Source of the DNA: Cricetomys ansorgei
Lineage: Eukaryota > Chordata > Mammalia > Rodentia > Nesomyidae
Direction of reading: 5' to 3'
Assembly: GCA_026225945.1 (NCBI GenBank)
Contig: JAMJFZ010001780.1
Location: 23,263 to 87,262, forward strand
Length of the DNA: 64,000 bases
In this document: positions 35,330 to 48,197 of the stretch, piece after piece
Position numbering within the stretch: position 1 is the first letter of the stretch
How the letters are laid out: each line of letters opens with the position of its first letter
Program-made: the position numbers and the translations under genes
The notes under the pieces: generated by a model
Seen by the model: the letters and a program-made list of their open reading frames with translations, nothing else
What the model was told of the DNA's origin: nothing
Database searches by the model: none

Positions 35330-35700
35330 AATAACAGCTGGCGGAGTGATAATTCTGACAGAAAAAAAGATCGTAACTCTCACCTCAGGTAAAACAAGAG
35401 TACAACCGTCCGGCTGTTTCGATGATTTCATGTAAAAATGAAAATTGCATCCTTCACTAAAAGAAGATAAAAGAAACGTGAAAAGGTGTAAATTGAACTT
35501 TTACCTCACATCGCATCCCTGTTGTTTACCACAATCGATTTATTTCTGTTTGTTTTACTGTCTATCCGCTGAAAGCGTATCTGAATCCAACGAAAATGTA
35601 AAACATGTGATCTGAAATTGTTTGCGAAAGGAAAGAGGAAGTGTGCTGTTAAATGTTAAAGACGGGTCCTGTGGTGAATTGTATACATGCGCCACATCAA
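35330..35700. promoter_or_regulatory. CpG-retaining AT-rich block (strongest candidate conserved element)
   Basis: About 14 CpG lie in 355 bp of roughly 38% GC sequence, so observed/expected is near 1. They fall singly in varied contexts (ACCGTCCGG, ATCGCATC, AATCGATT, TCCGCTGAAAGCG, TTTGCGAAAG), not as a GC-rich island or repeat. No SINE, LTR or L1 match and no open frame of note. This fits a long-term unmethylated or strongly constrained regulatory element. Confidence 0.45.
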
Positions 35701-35880
35701 AAGTAAATTGAAGTTAAAATAAATAATGTTACACTGCAAGTTGAAAGACTATAGCAAAGCATAAAGATGCTTGTGTACTAATTGAGAGTATTTTAATCGT
35801 GACAAGATTTAGAGAAATAAACACTGTAGTTGGAAACACAGTGCTGAAAGCTCAATGTGGGTTCTGCTTTTCCTTTCTAG

Positions 35881-36114
35881 TGGCTTGGCAGGGACTCAGT
35901 GCTGAGCTCCAGCCTGGCCTCGGAAACAGAAGCAGTGCTGTTCAAAGGATTAATCAGTGGCCATCCACAGGAGGCCTGGGGCCAAGCACACATCCAGCCC
36001 CCTAAGCTGGTACAGAAAACATCGCCCTCTTCCTTGCTTTCAGCGTTCAATAGTGTAGGCCTGCCGCAGGGTAGTTTAAGCAGGGTTTTGTCTCCCTATC
36101 TACAGTGCTGTTGA
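35881..36114 (+). other. GC-rich patch with acceptor and 77-codon open frame: candidate 3' exon
   Basis: A strong acceptor (CTGCTTTTCCTTTCTAG) ends at 35880. From 35881 one frame stays open for 77 codons to a TGA at 36112-36114. The TAG in the acceptor is itself an in-frame stop, so the frame would exist only in spliced RNA. The peptide begins WLGRDSVLSSSLASETEAV and is Ser/Leu-rich without a recognised domain. GC is near 55%, above its surroundings. It could be a terminal coding exon, a lncRNA exon or a constrained noncoding block. Confidence 0.25.
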
Positions 36115-37109
36115 CCTCACCAAAGGCCTCTGTTCCTCTCTTCATTCTGCCACCGTGACTCACCCTGGACTACAGGATTAAAATGACCAACATTCCCTCA
36201 GCCATGATGGTCTGGTTTTTGACTCATGCTGAGCTATAGGCTGTATGGTTTCCAGGGATCAAGGGAAAACCCCTGTCTTCATTCAAGAGGGGGGAAAAAA
36301 AGAAAGAAAAAGCCCTTTCTATATCAGTGCTTCCAATTCTGTTGAATTCAATTAATTCAAAATAATCTATTTACATTCGGACGGTATATAGAACCCTGAC
36401 AGAAATTCAGTAGAGGCTCATCAACAGCAGCTAAGCAGCTTTGTGTGTTTTGTGACACAACCGTTTTAATAAATACGTGTCTTGCAAATCTGTTATTTTT
36501 GAATTGATATTCTTTGCTCCTTTAACTCATTTTTACCCCTTGGGGCTACTTTAATTCTAACTACAGTCACAGAAGACACCAGAAAGAGCAGAAAGAGAAA
36601 AATTGCTAAAATACTTTATGTGTGAGTAGATTTATCTGTCATCAAATCTTTTAAATATATACGTATCATCTTACAAGAATGCTTATAACATATACAAATA
36701 GTGTAAATAGTTTTGAAAACAACACTTGAATATATACATAGATAAAGAAATTTAAGTTTTGAGATACCCCTTTTCTTCTTCTTTAGTATATTCAACATCT
36801 ACGCACCACAATGGTCTGACCTTTGTGGATAAAATTATATTTAAAAATCCTGCTGATCCAGTCCTTTGTTGGGTTTCCAGAAGAGGAGCACCTAGTTGAT
36901 AACATCACAATTACTATGTGACACATCAAACTGGCTTCCAAGGCAGCCACAACCAGACAACTGCCTTGGCTTTTCTCAATCAGTCTTTCTCAATACAGGA
37001 GAATAAAAAGAGTGTCAAAATCCAGTGAATCCTTTCACTTTTCAACTCAGTTGTAAAAGATATTGAAATAATACTGTAGACACGTCAGAGTTCTATCAAA
37101 GGCTTATTC
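36115..37109. other. Unique sequence
   Basis: A G/A-rich run (GAGGGGGGAAAAAAAGAAAG) near 36290 and a few CpG at 36378-36478 are the only notable points. Confidence 0.45.
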
Positions 37110-37345
37110 ATTAAAGGGGAGGGAGGAGTGGGGAGAAACGCCCAGTCCTGGAGTGGGGACCCTGCAGAGGGACAGATGCTGTATGATGGGAGAGAAAGAC
37201 TGAGAGACACTGAAGGACAGACAGAGAGAGAGGGAAGGGAGAATAGAGGGAGAAAGAGGAGAATCAGGAGGAAGACATGACAGAGTGGGGAGGGGAGAGA
37301 GGAGAAGAAAGGGCAGGAACCAAGAGACCAAGAGACAAAGGAAGG
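37110..37345. repeat. Long purine-rich tract
   Basis: About 235 bp dominated by G and A on the plus strand (GGGAGAAAGAGGAGAATCAG and similar). Its complement gives Ser/Pro/Leu-rich artefact frames. It could be the polypurine part of an old L1 or LTR, but no family-specific words are seen. Confidence 0.75.
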
Positions 37346-40300
37346 ATAGAATGGCCCAGTAGTGTTATTATTCGGAGGGAGCATCTATGAGCCCTATACC
37401 CTTGTTGATGACCAAGAAAGACTGGGAAGGTGGGTACAGGTGGTCCAGGAGGCGGGTTAAGAGGTGGTCCCACAACAGATATGGCGAGTCCCAGGTGAGC
37501 AACAAAAATTGTTCCCCAATTAGGATATACTCTTAGATCTTTAGAAATGCTATATACAGCTCTTCTTTGATTGATTGACAGCCAAAGAAATAATTGTTTC
37601 TACTCTAATTACATCTTTAGCTAATTATTTCATTTCTACACAAGCATATCCAAGTTGTATACATCCTGGATACCAATGCTGAAGATGAAAATCTCACTCC
37701 TTTTCTATTAATTATATGGTTGAGATATGTTTACAAAATCTATAAATGTTTAAATAAGATTGTAAAGTCAGAAATTTTATCTGACTTGAGGGTGCTCCTG
37801 TACTTAGATATGTTTGTCAAATAAAACAATGTCGATGTCATAAATTAAATCTTAGATCAATTTAATAAAATATGTTGAGAATGGATTTATCACTTCTCTG
37901 CAGTCTGGAACTGAGTCCAGGCCGGGAAAATAGTTCCATCCCAGTTATGGTGTATACTGGTCAAAAGTGGGAAAACTCAGACTCGTTTCTGGGTGACATG
38001 ATGACTTAGTCATCCTTTCACAAGCAGGTTTTAAAAGGAAAACAACAAAAACGACCAGCTCATAATGAAAGGCTAGAAAATCAGTTTTGGCACAGAAAAC
38101 AACCATGATGTCAGGGCTTGCTACTTTCTTATTTCTGAATTAATTCTCTCACATATGGACATTTCCTAGAGGCACAAATGACCATTCATTATTATCCCCC
38201 AATTTATCCACTGGTAAAACATCTTGCTGATTCAGTCATTTACAAGAGTCTATCTACCTGCCATTGATAATGGTTATTCATATATTTCCACCAAAAAAAA
38301 GTGAAACCAACACTGAAGGTATTCAGAAAATATTTAAGCATTCAGTCTGTTGCATCCAGAACACTGAAGAAATTTAGAAAGTAAATATGGGTTCAGTATG
38401 TTGCATCCAGCATTGGAACATTTTTGTCTGGTTGTTGTGCAAACCTAACATTCATTCAATCAACTTACTTGCCACAAATGAGCCAAGCGTCTATTGCCAT
38501 GTAGCACCTCTACATATTTGGTATGTTTTCCTTTCTAAGATGCAAATAAATAGTGTGGGTTTCTGTTGACAGTGTCAAATATCACAAGGCTGAGGACACA
38601 TCCTGCCCATTTTGAGCCACAGAGATTCTGTTGGCCTCCATCAGTAGGCACAGGGTTTCTTGAGCAGAACACAGTATAGTAGTGCAGTGTGACTGTCTTT
38701 GAAACCATGCTTGAACAAGTCATGAAGTACATACCTCTTTCCTGATGAAAATGGAGCCACATTTTCCTGTTCTTCCCACCAGATGGAATTATGATTGGTG
38801 TGTGCTTGCCTTTTACATTGCTGTTTGATTCCATAATAAGAACCACATGAGACAATTTCGCTTTATTGGTTCTTCATTTGCCAACATGGCTTTTGTACAA
38901 CTAATAAAATAAATAAAAATATTTCCCTTGTGTTTTTTTTCTTATAAAATACACTTGTTATATAAAGGATAAGCACATACCAATCAAAATCTGATCTGGC
39001 ATAAGCAGTATTGTCTTGCTTTTCTTTTCATATAAAACGAAGGAGTTTCCTAATAGCACTATTGGCTCACATTGAGCTATACCTATGTGTTAGATACTCT
39101 AGGTATTTATGTAGAGAGCAATGATTTAGTCTAGTGATTCAGTAAACATTTTTAAATTGAATTACAATTGAAAATGCATTTCAGGAAAGAGACTGGTGGG
39201 GAAAATATGTATGTTTTCTGATGTCTGTGATAATAAAGCCATGATCTTCTCAGAGGAAGCCCTTGAAAAAGTAATGTGTATCTGGGTCATTTTCCTGGAG
39301 ATAAGGAATGTGAATCCAAGCTATCATATTAACATGTATAAATCCATCAATGTGCCATTGGTAGATCTTGGCCAAGATTTGGGGCATGGGCTACAAGTCA
39401 CTTCATTAGTATACTGACCTGAAGTCTGATTAGTCATCAATGTTATAATAAATACTTATTATTTTAAATACTCAAAACAAATTCATAGAACATCACCTTC
39501 AGTGTATAAATGCTTGATATGGCAATGTCATAAAATCTGACATGAAATAAGGATTGATTTTCATCTTGGTCATCTTTTAAAGATCAACTTATTAAAGGAC
39601 AGAAAGGGACTGTTTTCTCCTGTTAAATCGTTACATGTTTTTGGATATTGACCCTCCAAGAAGCCTTCAAAACCTATCAGAGGTCTGTTCCTTCATTTTC
39701 AGTTTTCAATTTGGGGAAACTCCAAGTGATAAAGAAATGGGAGACTCATACATGAAAGAAAGTTTTTGAGAAATGGCTTTTTTTTTTTTGCCTAAAATGA
39801 TACTTTCTTTCAGAGAAGAAGGTATTCAATATAAGATTTTAATTAGACTACATGAGACTTGAATTTAATCAAATGACTGTAAAAATATTTCTGAATCTAA
39901 TGTTATCCTTCCCCTTTAAAGGAATAAAACCTGCCCATGTTTTTTAAATAAACTCTGTTAAGAAAATTCCATTTGCTTAAAATCTTTCATCCCACGGTCT
40001 GGTTACTCGATTGCTTTCTATCATTCAACCTTGAGAAACAGAGAAGGAGAAAATGAAAGCCGTCTCCAACCTGGACCTCACAAAAGCTGGATATCGTAAA
40101 GGAATGACTTCTGCCTTAAAGAAATTAAAAGGATTTACCTTCTTTAAAGTAGCCAAAGCACATTTTTATCATCATTGCTAGCTTTGTAAATGGCAAAGAC
40201 ATGAAAACACACAAAAAGTGAATAATACTTGCAGAAGGCAAATTGTTTAAGATGGGAGCTGCTGCAACTTGATTGTTTGAATGCAAATATACATCTTCAC

Positions 40301-42299
40301 ATTTACCTGTTCAAAGGAACAGATTGAAGGAAAATGCTACTTGTTTGGCTGAAATACTTCAGTATGGAGAGGTGATTCTTTGTGACCAGTTTCAAGATTA
40401 AATAGAAATCAGAGTGTTGATAGGAGTCACGTTGCCCCTTGCCCATGGAGCAAATTAATAAAGTAAGTCTCATGGGTAACAAGGCTCAACTTTGACCTTC
40501 CTCTAGCTCCAGAGCATGCTGACTTAGGGAGACTGGGCATGTGCTGCCCAGGGGAGATTGATGGGATACATTTCTGCTCAGACAGCTCTCTCCCACACAG
40601 TTAGCCGACACCAGCCTACCTCAGTGCTGTTGCTTTTCTTGTTATGTCAGGGTTAAGGTCATGGTTAGGGCACAGTGAGGAAATGTGGAGTCTCGGGCTG
40701 TCTGCACCACACCTGGACTGTGAGAAACAGGGAGTTTCAATTTCCAGCTTCTGGATACTACGTAGCCAAACCTGTACCTTCCTGTCCTCACCCTATTACA
40801 AAGCAAATATGAAAATTAAATTATACTTTTCAGAGTAGGGGACCAACGTGATCAAGGGAAGGCATTCCTAAAGTACATTAAAACTTCCAGAAAAAAAAAT
40901 TTTTTTTCCAGTGAAGGCAGGGTTTCATTATTTGGTCATAAACTCTCTTATATTTCATTATTTGTGGAATGTAGAAGGGATGGCAGGTAGTAGGTAGAAA
41001 CTGAGTTTCCGTTATTGTCTCAGTACATATGGGAGCAAAAATTTCAGGCAGATTATAAATATGTAAGGTACTAAGTACTGTATTTGCAAACATAACCAGC
41101 TATGCCTTCCTAATATTTATTTTATTCATTACCAAACCATGCTCCTAGAATATTTGGTAAAGTAGTGAAAGTAATGTTAAAAGAGAAGAAAGCATAGGTG
41201 CTTTCTCTCCGGTTGTAGAGCTAACCCTATGTTAGAGAATAAGAACCCCAGTAGCCCACAAGTACTCTGTGCTATGAGTTGCCTCTGTGTTATCCATACT
41301 GTAGTTTGTCAATCTTGAGACACTATACAGGTGGACAATTATCATTAGCATTGCCATTTTAGTGTGTGAAAATCCCTTTTCATCATAATTTATATACTTA
41401 TCTTGAACTGAATAACAGAAAACCAAATCCTCTCATCACGGATGAACTCCAGTCACTATGCTTGTACTTTTACAGCAAAGGGAATATAGAGATGCTTGTG
41501 ACAGCTTGCAATCCTCAGTGATTTTGAAAACCGAACTCACATTTATCATAATGCTAATCTTGAAGCCTTTACACTAAAACTAATAAAGATCAAACAATCT
41601 TTAGACATTTTTCACGAGTTCAATGTTCAGCCATACGTGAGGTATGGTTTTAAGAACACTGGAAGGTTTGCCTAAACTCAAACCGGTTCTTTCCTGAGCA
41701 AGCAGCTCAAGCTTTCAAGGTAGAATGGAAAGCCATTGCTGTTTTATTTTATATCGGTGTTGCTGTGAGGACTAAGGCACAAACATCGATGCTTTGAACA
41801 TGACAAATTTCATTTCACTCGTGTTTCCTTTCCTTTCTTCTTTATCTGTTTGTGATTTAGAGAGATTTTCCATATCATAAATGATAAAAAAAATATGAAA
41901 GTCTTAGAAACTGTCCTTGAAGAAGTTAAAATCAAATGTTGTAATGTATACTTCCAGGGAAAAGTCTTTTAGGTATCTATTCTTGATAGTAAGGGAAACA
42001 AAAACTTAAGAACCTATACAAGTGTTTGGCTTGTATAAAATGGCACCCTATCTCATATAGTGTTAGGAAAGCGAAATATCAGTACTGGTCAACGGCGTTT
42101 GTTCTTGCATGGTCTTTTCCTGTTTCTCACCAGGTCCCTGGAAAGTTCTTGGTAGTTAAAGAAAGTCAGGAGAGCTCAGAAACTGACTTTCATTTATAAC
42201 CTGCTGCTCCACCTAGATCAGGTTACTGGGAAGAAATCCAAGTCAGACCTTCTGACCTACCCCAAACAGCATGAAGTATGCCCTGCCACTAAATTCCGA
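37346..42299. other. Long unique segment
   Basis: Contains CAG|GTGAGC at 37494-37500, a good donor just after ATGGCGAGTCC, and a spaced direct repeat (TTCAGTxTGTTGCATCCAG) at about 38342-38359 and 38392-38410. No interspersed repeat is recognised over nearly 5 kb. No supported gene. Confidence 0.4.
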
Positions 42300-42640
42300 T
42301 GCCTGTATACCTCAGCCTGTCACTAGATATGATTTAGAGGAACTTTTAGAAAGGCAGGTAAAGGATTTAGTGCTTTACATGTAGCCTACAGCTGCCGGCT
42401 AGTGTTTATAGTGACGTAAGTGAGTCATTTATTAAATGGCTCAGTAATTAGATATCCCAGACCTTTAATACATTCTTGTGAGAGAGGGAGGCTCCTCTGG
42501 GTAGTGAGACGATTAGCCTTTCTCAACAGCGAGTATTTCTGACAAGATTAATGAGGCACAGGGCAGAGGGATTTGTCCCCCCCTTGTGTCTGCTGCCTTG
42601 GCTTCCTTGTCCTTTATCTGGTTGTCTTTTCCTCTGTAGC
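42300..42640. promoter_or_regulatory. Candidate enhancer with CRE/AP-1 pair
   Basis: TGACGTAA (42412-42419) and TGAGTCA (42421-42427) are one base apart: a CRE/ATF-type site followed by a perfect AP-1 site. Homeodomain-type TAATTAG and GATTAATGAG sites follow within 150 bp. The block is repeat-free. Binding is inferred, not shown. Confidence 0.4.
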
Positions 42641-44010
42641 ACCTGCTGACCATGACAAGGACAAGATGCCAAAATAACATTCCTTCATCTCAACACTCTT
42701 CACACCTCCTCCCTACCCTCTTCCTTCTCCAGGGACTGAGTTCTCTCTCCTCTTAGAGAACCGGACTAGCAATAAGCAATGCTCCTGGGTATTTTCAATT
42801 AAAAGAAATAACAGAATTATGACCAAGGCTAGAAATTGTTCTCAGTGATATCTTTTATATAAGGAAAACAGTGACGGTGGAGATCATTTCAAATTCATAT
42901 ATCTAATAATGAACCCTATGTTTCTCCCCTCGGGCAACTGAAATCCCTATGTTATCCATGGTGTCTGTTAGCAGCATATAATTTGCTTCCTGTGCTTGTC
43001 ATTTGATAAAATGTGTGTGAGCCCCCTTTTTTTCTTCCCCTCATGCCTCAAAAACAAGAGACAGACACTGTCCTGCCTTTGTGAGCTTACTTCGCTTCAA
43101 AAAGATTTATATCATGCAGACTAATAACAAGTGTACTTGCCTTTGACAAAGCCTCCAACTTTGCTTCTGTTTGTTCTTCTTCCAGCTCAATTTCCCGTCA
43201 GTACCTTCCAATAAGTCACCACGCTTTTCATCCGCACAGTCCTCCTAAGTGTGGCGTTTGCTTTGACAAAACACTTTGTTCACATCTTATAAAAGTTAAT
43301 GTAACAGAATTTCCCATTTGTGATCTCAGAATCCACTAGCAACTTTTTTTTCAATGACAATCCCAAGCTCTGGTTATTTTTAGGTCCAAAATATTTTCAG
43401 TCTAGAGTAATGGCCAAGGCTTAAAACTAAGAGCATGACATAGCAAGATGTGTAACTTTCTACAGCGCACCCCCGCCCCTATGTTGGATGAAAGTTTGGG
43501 GTCTGAAAAGTTGGAAGACCATAAAACAGAAATAAAATAGTGGATTTTCAGAGCTAATGCAGATACTTCATGCTTATCTTTGTAATTTTGTAGTTTTGAC
43601 TTCAGATTCAGTTACTTTAGATTTCGATTTGACTGTAAGCATTAATATAATATATTAAAGTAATATAAAAAACTTAAACCTAAGAAATAAGCTTTAAATT
43701 ACATTGATTACTCAAAGTAGTTCTATTTTGGGGGAAAATGGTTTTACTGGGCACATATATGAACCTCTACAAAGCATTGTACTCTGGGTCATTCAGGGCT
43801 ATCCAATGGTATTTGTGGCTAAAACCGCAAATAACGTCTCAAAACACTCAACAAGAAGACTATATATATTATTCCAGCATCCAGGATTTAAAAAAAAAGT
43901 GACATTACGAATTTAAAAGTAGAATTTTCTCATTTTCAATTCCCAATAAGACCAAGGTGGTAAAAAATGGGAGCAAGCTCACAGTTATAGTTCCATCTGG
44001 CTTGCATTTT
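42641..44010. other. Unique sequence
   Basis: CTTTGACAAA (TCF/LEF-like) occurs at about 43141 and 43260. A C-rich GCACCCCCGCCCC lies near 43467. No repeat or gene. Confidence 0.4.
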
Positions 44011-44120
44011 AAAGAAGGATCTAGGGAAGAGGGGAGGTAGGGAGAGCTAGGAGGCATAAAGATAGGAGAAACTGAGGTTGGGATGTATTGTATGAGAGAA
44101 GAATCTATTTTCAATATAAA
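44011..44120 (+). mobile_element. Rodent L1 3' end, plus strand
   Basis: AAGGATCTAGGGAAGAGGGG, then AAACTGAGGTTGGGATGTAT and GTATGAGAGAAGAATCTATT, is the sense-strand polypurine and terminal sequence of rodent L1 3'-UTRs. It is the only L1 3' end of this kind on the plus strand here. Confidence 0.7.
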
Positions 44121-45344
44121 AGGAGAAAAGGGATGTTTTATGTAGGAGTAAACACACACACATACAAAGGAAGGCAACACTGAGGTAAAATTGTATAAAA
44201 TTCACTTATTCTCCAAGAACCTTTCTTCAGTGGTAGCTCCCTTCAGCACCCTATTGTACAGAATGTTAATGACTGTTTTAGAAGGCTTTTGCAAATACCA
44301 AAAAATAATCACACCTCAAAACTGTTGAAACAATCAACAGTCGTTCAATAGTTAAATGATTATATTAAACTATATAATAACTGTCATAATCAACTTCAAA
44401 AGCTCTGTTAACTCTCCCAAGGAGTATTTGGCATAATGAAACAAGAAAAAAAAAAGAAAGAGTTAACAATTACATATAAGTACCAAGGAATATAGAAGGG
44501 TTGCTCAGAGAAGACCTTGATGAATTAAGAATGCAAGGAATGCAAGCAAATCTGAAATTTTGGGATACTAGAATTAAAAAGAGAGCAGACCTAATAATTG
44601 GCCTGTGAGAGTATGCCATTAAATATTATTATGAGAAAACCAAAATTCTCAGTTCCTATTTCACTGTCTTCTCTATGAAGTAGAATTGTTCTTAAATTTG
44701 AAGAGGCAGGATCACCTTTTTTTTAAAGAGATGGAAATTTAAGATAAGTTAGAAGAATGGAGAAAAGCATCTAGGTGATTCATGCTAATGAAATCTCTAG
44801 GTTCGTTGAGTCGTATAAAATGTTAATTGTAGGTGTTCCTTGCTCCTAACTGTTTTTCACATAGCTACGTCTTTCACTAGTGTCTCCATTTATTTAAATA
44901 CCTTTTCTTAAATATCATTCAAGAAATTGCTACTATTTCAACATTGATTTCCCAGCTTCCCCAGCGTATCTAAGCACTCTGGTTGTCTCCAGTCTTCTTA
45001 ACATTTGTCTGAATGTAGTGCAATGGGATTATATATCTGCTCTTAAGTTTCCTTATTTCAGTTGTGATCTGAGGCCACAGCCTCTTGATCATCCTCATAT
45101 TCTAAGAGCCTACATCAGACTGTGTCTCATGGTACACTAAACAAATATTAATTTAACTTAATTTAAGGGAGTGTACTTATAGGGACTTAGAATCCTTGAG
45201 AATAAAATTATTTATGGAATTAGGTAGGACAAAAACTTTGTTTAATAATTGGCAGGCTTTCGGGAATGGAGCAATAAGTTCTGAATACACAACTATGATT
45301 CATGAGTTCAATTCAATTTTATTGCTATCTCTATCTCTATCAGC
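44121..45344. other. Unique sequence
   Basis: An A-rich run lies near 44445. Around 45115-45150 a faint L2/MIR-like tail may exist but is too worn to call. Confidence 0.4.
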
Positions 45345-45445
45345 TCTGAGTTAACTCTTTCCTTCTGCTGTCAGGTCCCTGGAATACAACACAGGTCATC
45401 AGGCTTGACAGCAAATGCCTTCATTGATGGGGCCATCTCTTATGA
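45345..45445 (-). mobile_element. B2/B3-type SINE fragment
   Basis: GTCATCAGGCTTGACAGC, AAATGCCTTCATTGATGG and GGCCATCTCTTATGACC match the reverse complement of the tRNA-like SINE head as in the copy at 1345-1548. Confidence 0.7.
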
Positions 45446-46987
45446 CCTATTAGTTCAACTTAAAAGGCAACAACTGTTGTTCTATGTGAATAGAACTTAA
45501 GCTGAAATTGAACAATCTGTTTGAAAATAATATAGTTAGTTTTTGCAGCTTAAAGTTGGATTTAGAATTTGAAAAAATGATAACTGAGATTCAGTGATTA
45601 CAATACAATACTCTTTCTCATCTCATCTGCTACTTCCCCAGGCAAAAATTTCTTCCACACATTTGTAAAATTTGTCCATCCCTGCTAGTCTTGCTTCTAT
45701 TAATATTTCCCTATTTTTACATCCATTATATCACAAGTCTCTATGGAAACTCAGAGTTGGGTCTTCTGAAATCTTATTGTGAAGCTTCCCTTGTTTCATT
45801 TTGGTGGAAAGGGAATATGCTTAGCAGACGATTAGTATAAACCTAAATAATCAAAAAGGGGCTCAGTTCTGAAGAAAACAATAATAATAATTAAAGTTGG
45901 CTTCTTCGATGTCTGGAATTTCAACTGGGACAAACGCAAAGCTTTGGTTTATCATCACAGAGAGCCACAGAGGCCTCCAGAGGCCTTTCTGGAATTCCAA
46001 AGAAAATCTACCAAGGCAGAAACTTCTTCTTTAAGTTTTTTTAAAATTTTTTTATTAAAAACAAATAAAGGCAAACACAAACACATTCCCATACAGAAGC
46101 ACATCTGAAGAGCCACAAATCCACAAGGTTCCAAGCCTCTGGCAAATTCAATCTACTGTTGTAAACTGCTAGATATAATTGCAGCCAGTGTAGTCCTGTC
46201 CCATTGGATAATTCAGACATTGCTGCTACCACAAACGCCAGGTTTTCATCTGCATTACTACCTACCTTTGTTTATGTTTTCAGAGTTTATATCTTCTTCT
46301 CCCTCTACGTGCATATATTTAGTTTTTTAACTTTTATTTTCTCTTTCTGCTTTTCTTTTGATTTTAAGTTAGCATGTGAATTCTCTCCACAGCTCCGAAC
46401 AAATAATATATATCCTTGTTTATGTATATGGTGGCAAGTTAAAGCTGTGATCTTCCCACAGCTTATAAGCTGATCAATGCTGTCTAACTCTATGGTTCCA
46501 TGACTAATGGACATCTGGAGTTGTCAGCTCTGCCTCTGTAAGGTTGAGCTGTGTCATGAACTAAAGCTACACTGAGAGCATTAGTGTAACTTCCCTGCCA
46601 CTTGTAGGACAAAAGTGCAAGAAAGAAGGGCAATGTGTTGTGGAAGGGAAAGTTTTCATTCTGTTGTTTCTAGTATCTCAATGTATGATATAACACTATT
46701 ACCAATGTTGTGCACCTAGTAGTGTACATATAATAATGCGTTATTCCTAGATTTTGCTCTTCACTAAAGTCTACAAAGTTACCAAAGTTCAGCCATATTT
46801 AGTAATCATGCAATAAATTATATGCTTCTATTTTATGACGTTATTTAAAAGAAGTGATGCCAATATACCTGCAGTCAAGACAATATTATGTAAATCAACC
46901 AACTCCATATGTTTCTATCTTAGGAGGCAAAGTGACAGAGCTAATTCATAATAGAAATACCTGACTTGAAGGCAGGATTTACTGCTT
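45446..46987. other. Unique sequence
   Basis: T-rich stretch at 46030-46055. No repeat or exon-like structure is recognised. Confidence 0.45.
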
Positions 46988-47068
46988 TTATACATATATA
47001 TGTATACATATATATATATGTATACATATACACACATATGTGTATATGTATATATATATATATATATT
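46988..47068. repeat. AT-rich alternating repeat with inverted symmetry
   Basis: TATACATATATATG-type units alternate with their complements, then CACACATATGTGTATATG and a TA run. Self-complementary throughout. Confidence 0.9.
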
Positions 47069-47229
47069 TCTGTATATGCAAATCTCTTTACATACAGTGT
47101 GATCTCTTTTTTTTAATATATAAAACAGTAACATATTAAAAGATTCAACAATTTATCCAAGGAAAATTGGAAAAGATAATAGAAGCTAGATCTCTAAGTA
47201 TACATATTGAAAACTCCCTAAATGATAAT

Positions 47230-47328
47230 GGCATGAGATGTAGTTCACTGATAGAGCACTTGTCTAGAAAATGTGAGGATCAGGCTTTGATTCCTAGAAC
47301 CACAACAACAACAACAATAGCAACAAAA
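47230..47328 (+). mobile_element. ID-type SINE with (CAA)n tail
   Basis: GAGATGTAGTTCACTGATAG, GCACTTGTCTAGAAAATG and GGCTTTGATTCCTAGAACC match the ID head. The tail is (CAA)n. No clear target duplication is visible. Confidence 0.75.
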
Positions 47329-48197
47329 TAACCTCCCTAAATAATGGTAGAAGTGTCAGTTTCAAGTTACACAAAAACTTCTAGTATTAATTCTGGGCTT
47401 CAGGTATATTTGTTAAGCTGATGAGACATAGATGATATAGTCTATGAAGAAAATATCAATATTCCTGCAATTATATAGTTTAGTTCCACTTGTCCATAGT
47501 GATCTAATGGTGGCTTTTTCCGAAGTATTTAACACGATGTTTCAAAGATGTTAACTGGAGGGGATTTTCCTTCAATAAGATTCAGTCAGCCTGTTGAACT
47601 TGACCCCATGGCTCATGTGGTTCATAAGAGATTGGATACGATGATTTACAAAAAAGAGTAGCGTCTGAATTCAAATAAATAACATCAGAACCAAAATTTT
47701 TAAAAAAGCTATTTTAAACTTCTTAGAAAGAAACAAAGAGAAAAGGATAATTTCTCATTTTGTTATCAACTGCCAGGTGAATACTAAAGTTAGGCAGCAG
47801 AAAAATTGGTGGTTTGTATAGAAGACCATCTGAAAATACCCCACTCCATAAAGTGGGAGGAACTAAGACTATCCTTGAGATGGCAGCCTCAAGGTCGAGC
47901 ATGTGATTGTTACAAACACTAGGGTCTCCTGAAAAACGCTTGAAGAGTGAGACTTCCTTTGGATATGAATTTTCTTCTCAAGCAGGTGAAGAAAGTACAG
48001 AACATAATCCATTTGAAGGAACTCAGAAAGTGCAACTGACTGCAAAGTGGATTTCATGTAAAGTTAGAGCAAAATAAATTAAATAAACCTAGAAACAACC
48101 AATATATTACATATATTATCTCAAAATCAAGAACATTCCTGTACATTAAAATCTGGGCTTGTGAAGAATTCGTTCTAATGTTCTCACTTTATTTTAG
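47329..48197. other. Unique sequence
   Basis: No repeat recognised. It ends in the acceptor of the candidate exon that follows. Confidence 0.45.

Noticed and set aside
37085..37473. Pro/Ser/Leu-rich minus-strand frames suggesting a mucin-like protein
   Set aside because: They translate the complement of the long purine tract.
37075..37504. Possible LTR with TG...CA ends
   Set aside because: The flanks (TAATAC and AAAATT) are not a target duplication and no retroviral promoter order is seen; kept only as a side note.
40644..40690. TTAGGG-like words suggesting an interstitial telomere repeat
   Set aside because: Only isolated GGTTAAGG and GGTTAGGG words occur, with no tandem array.
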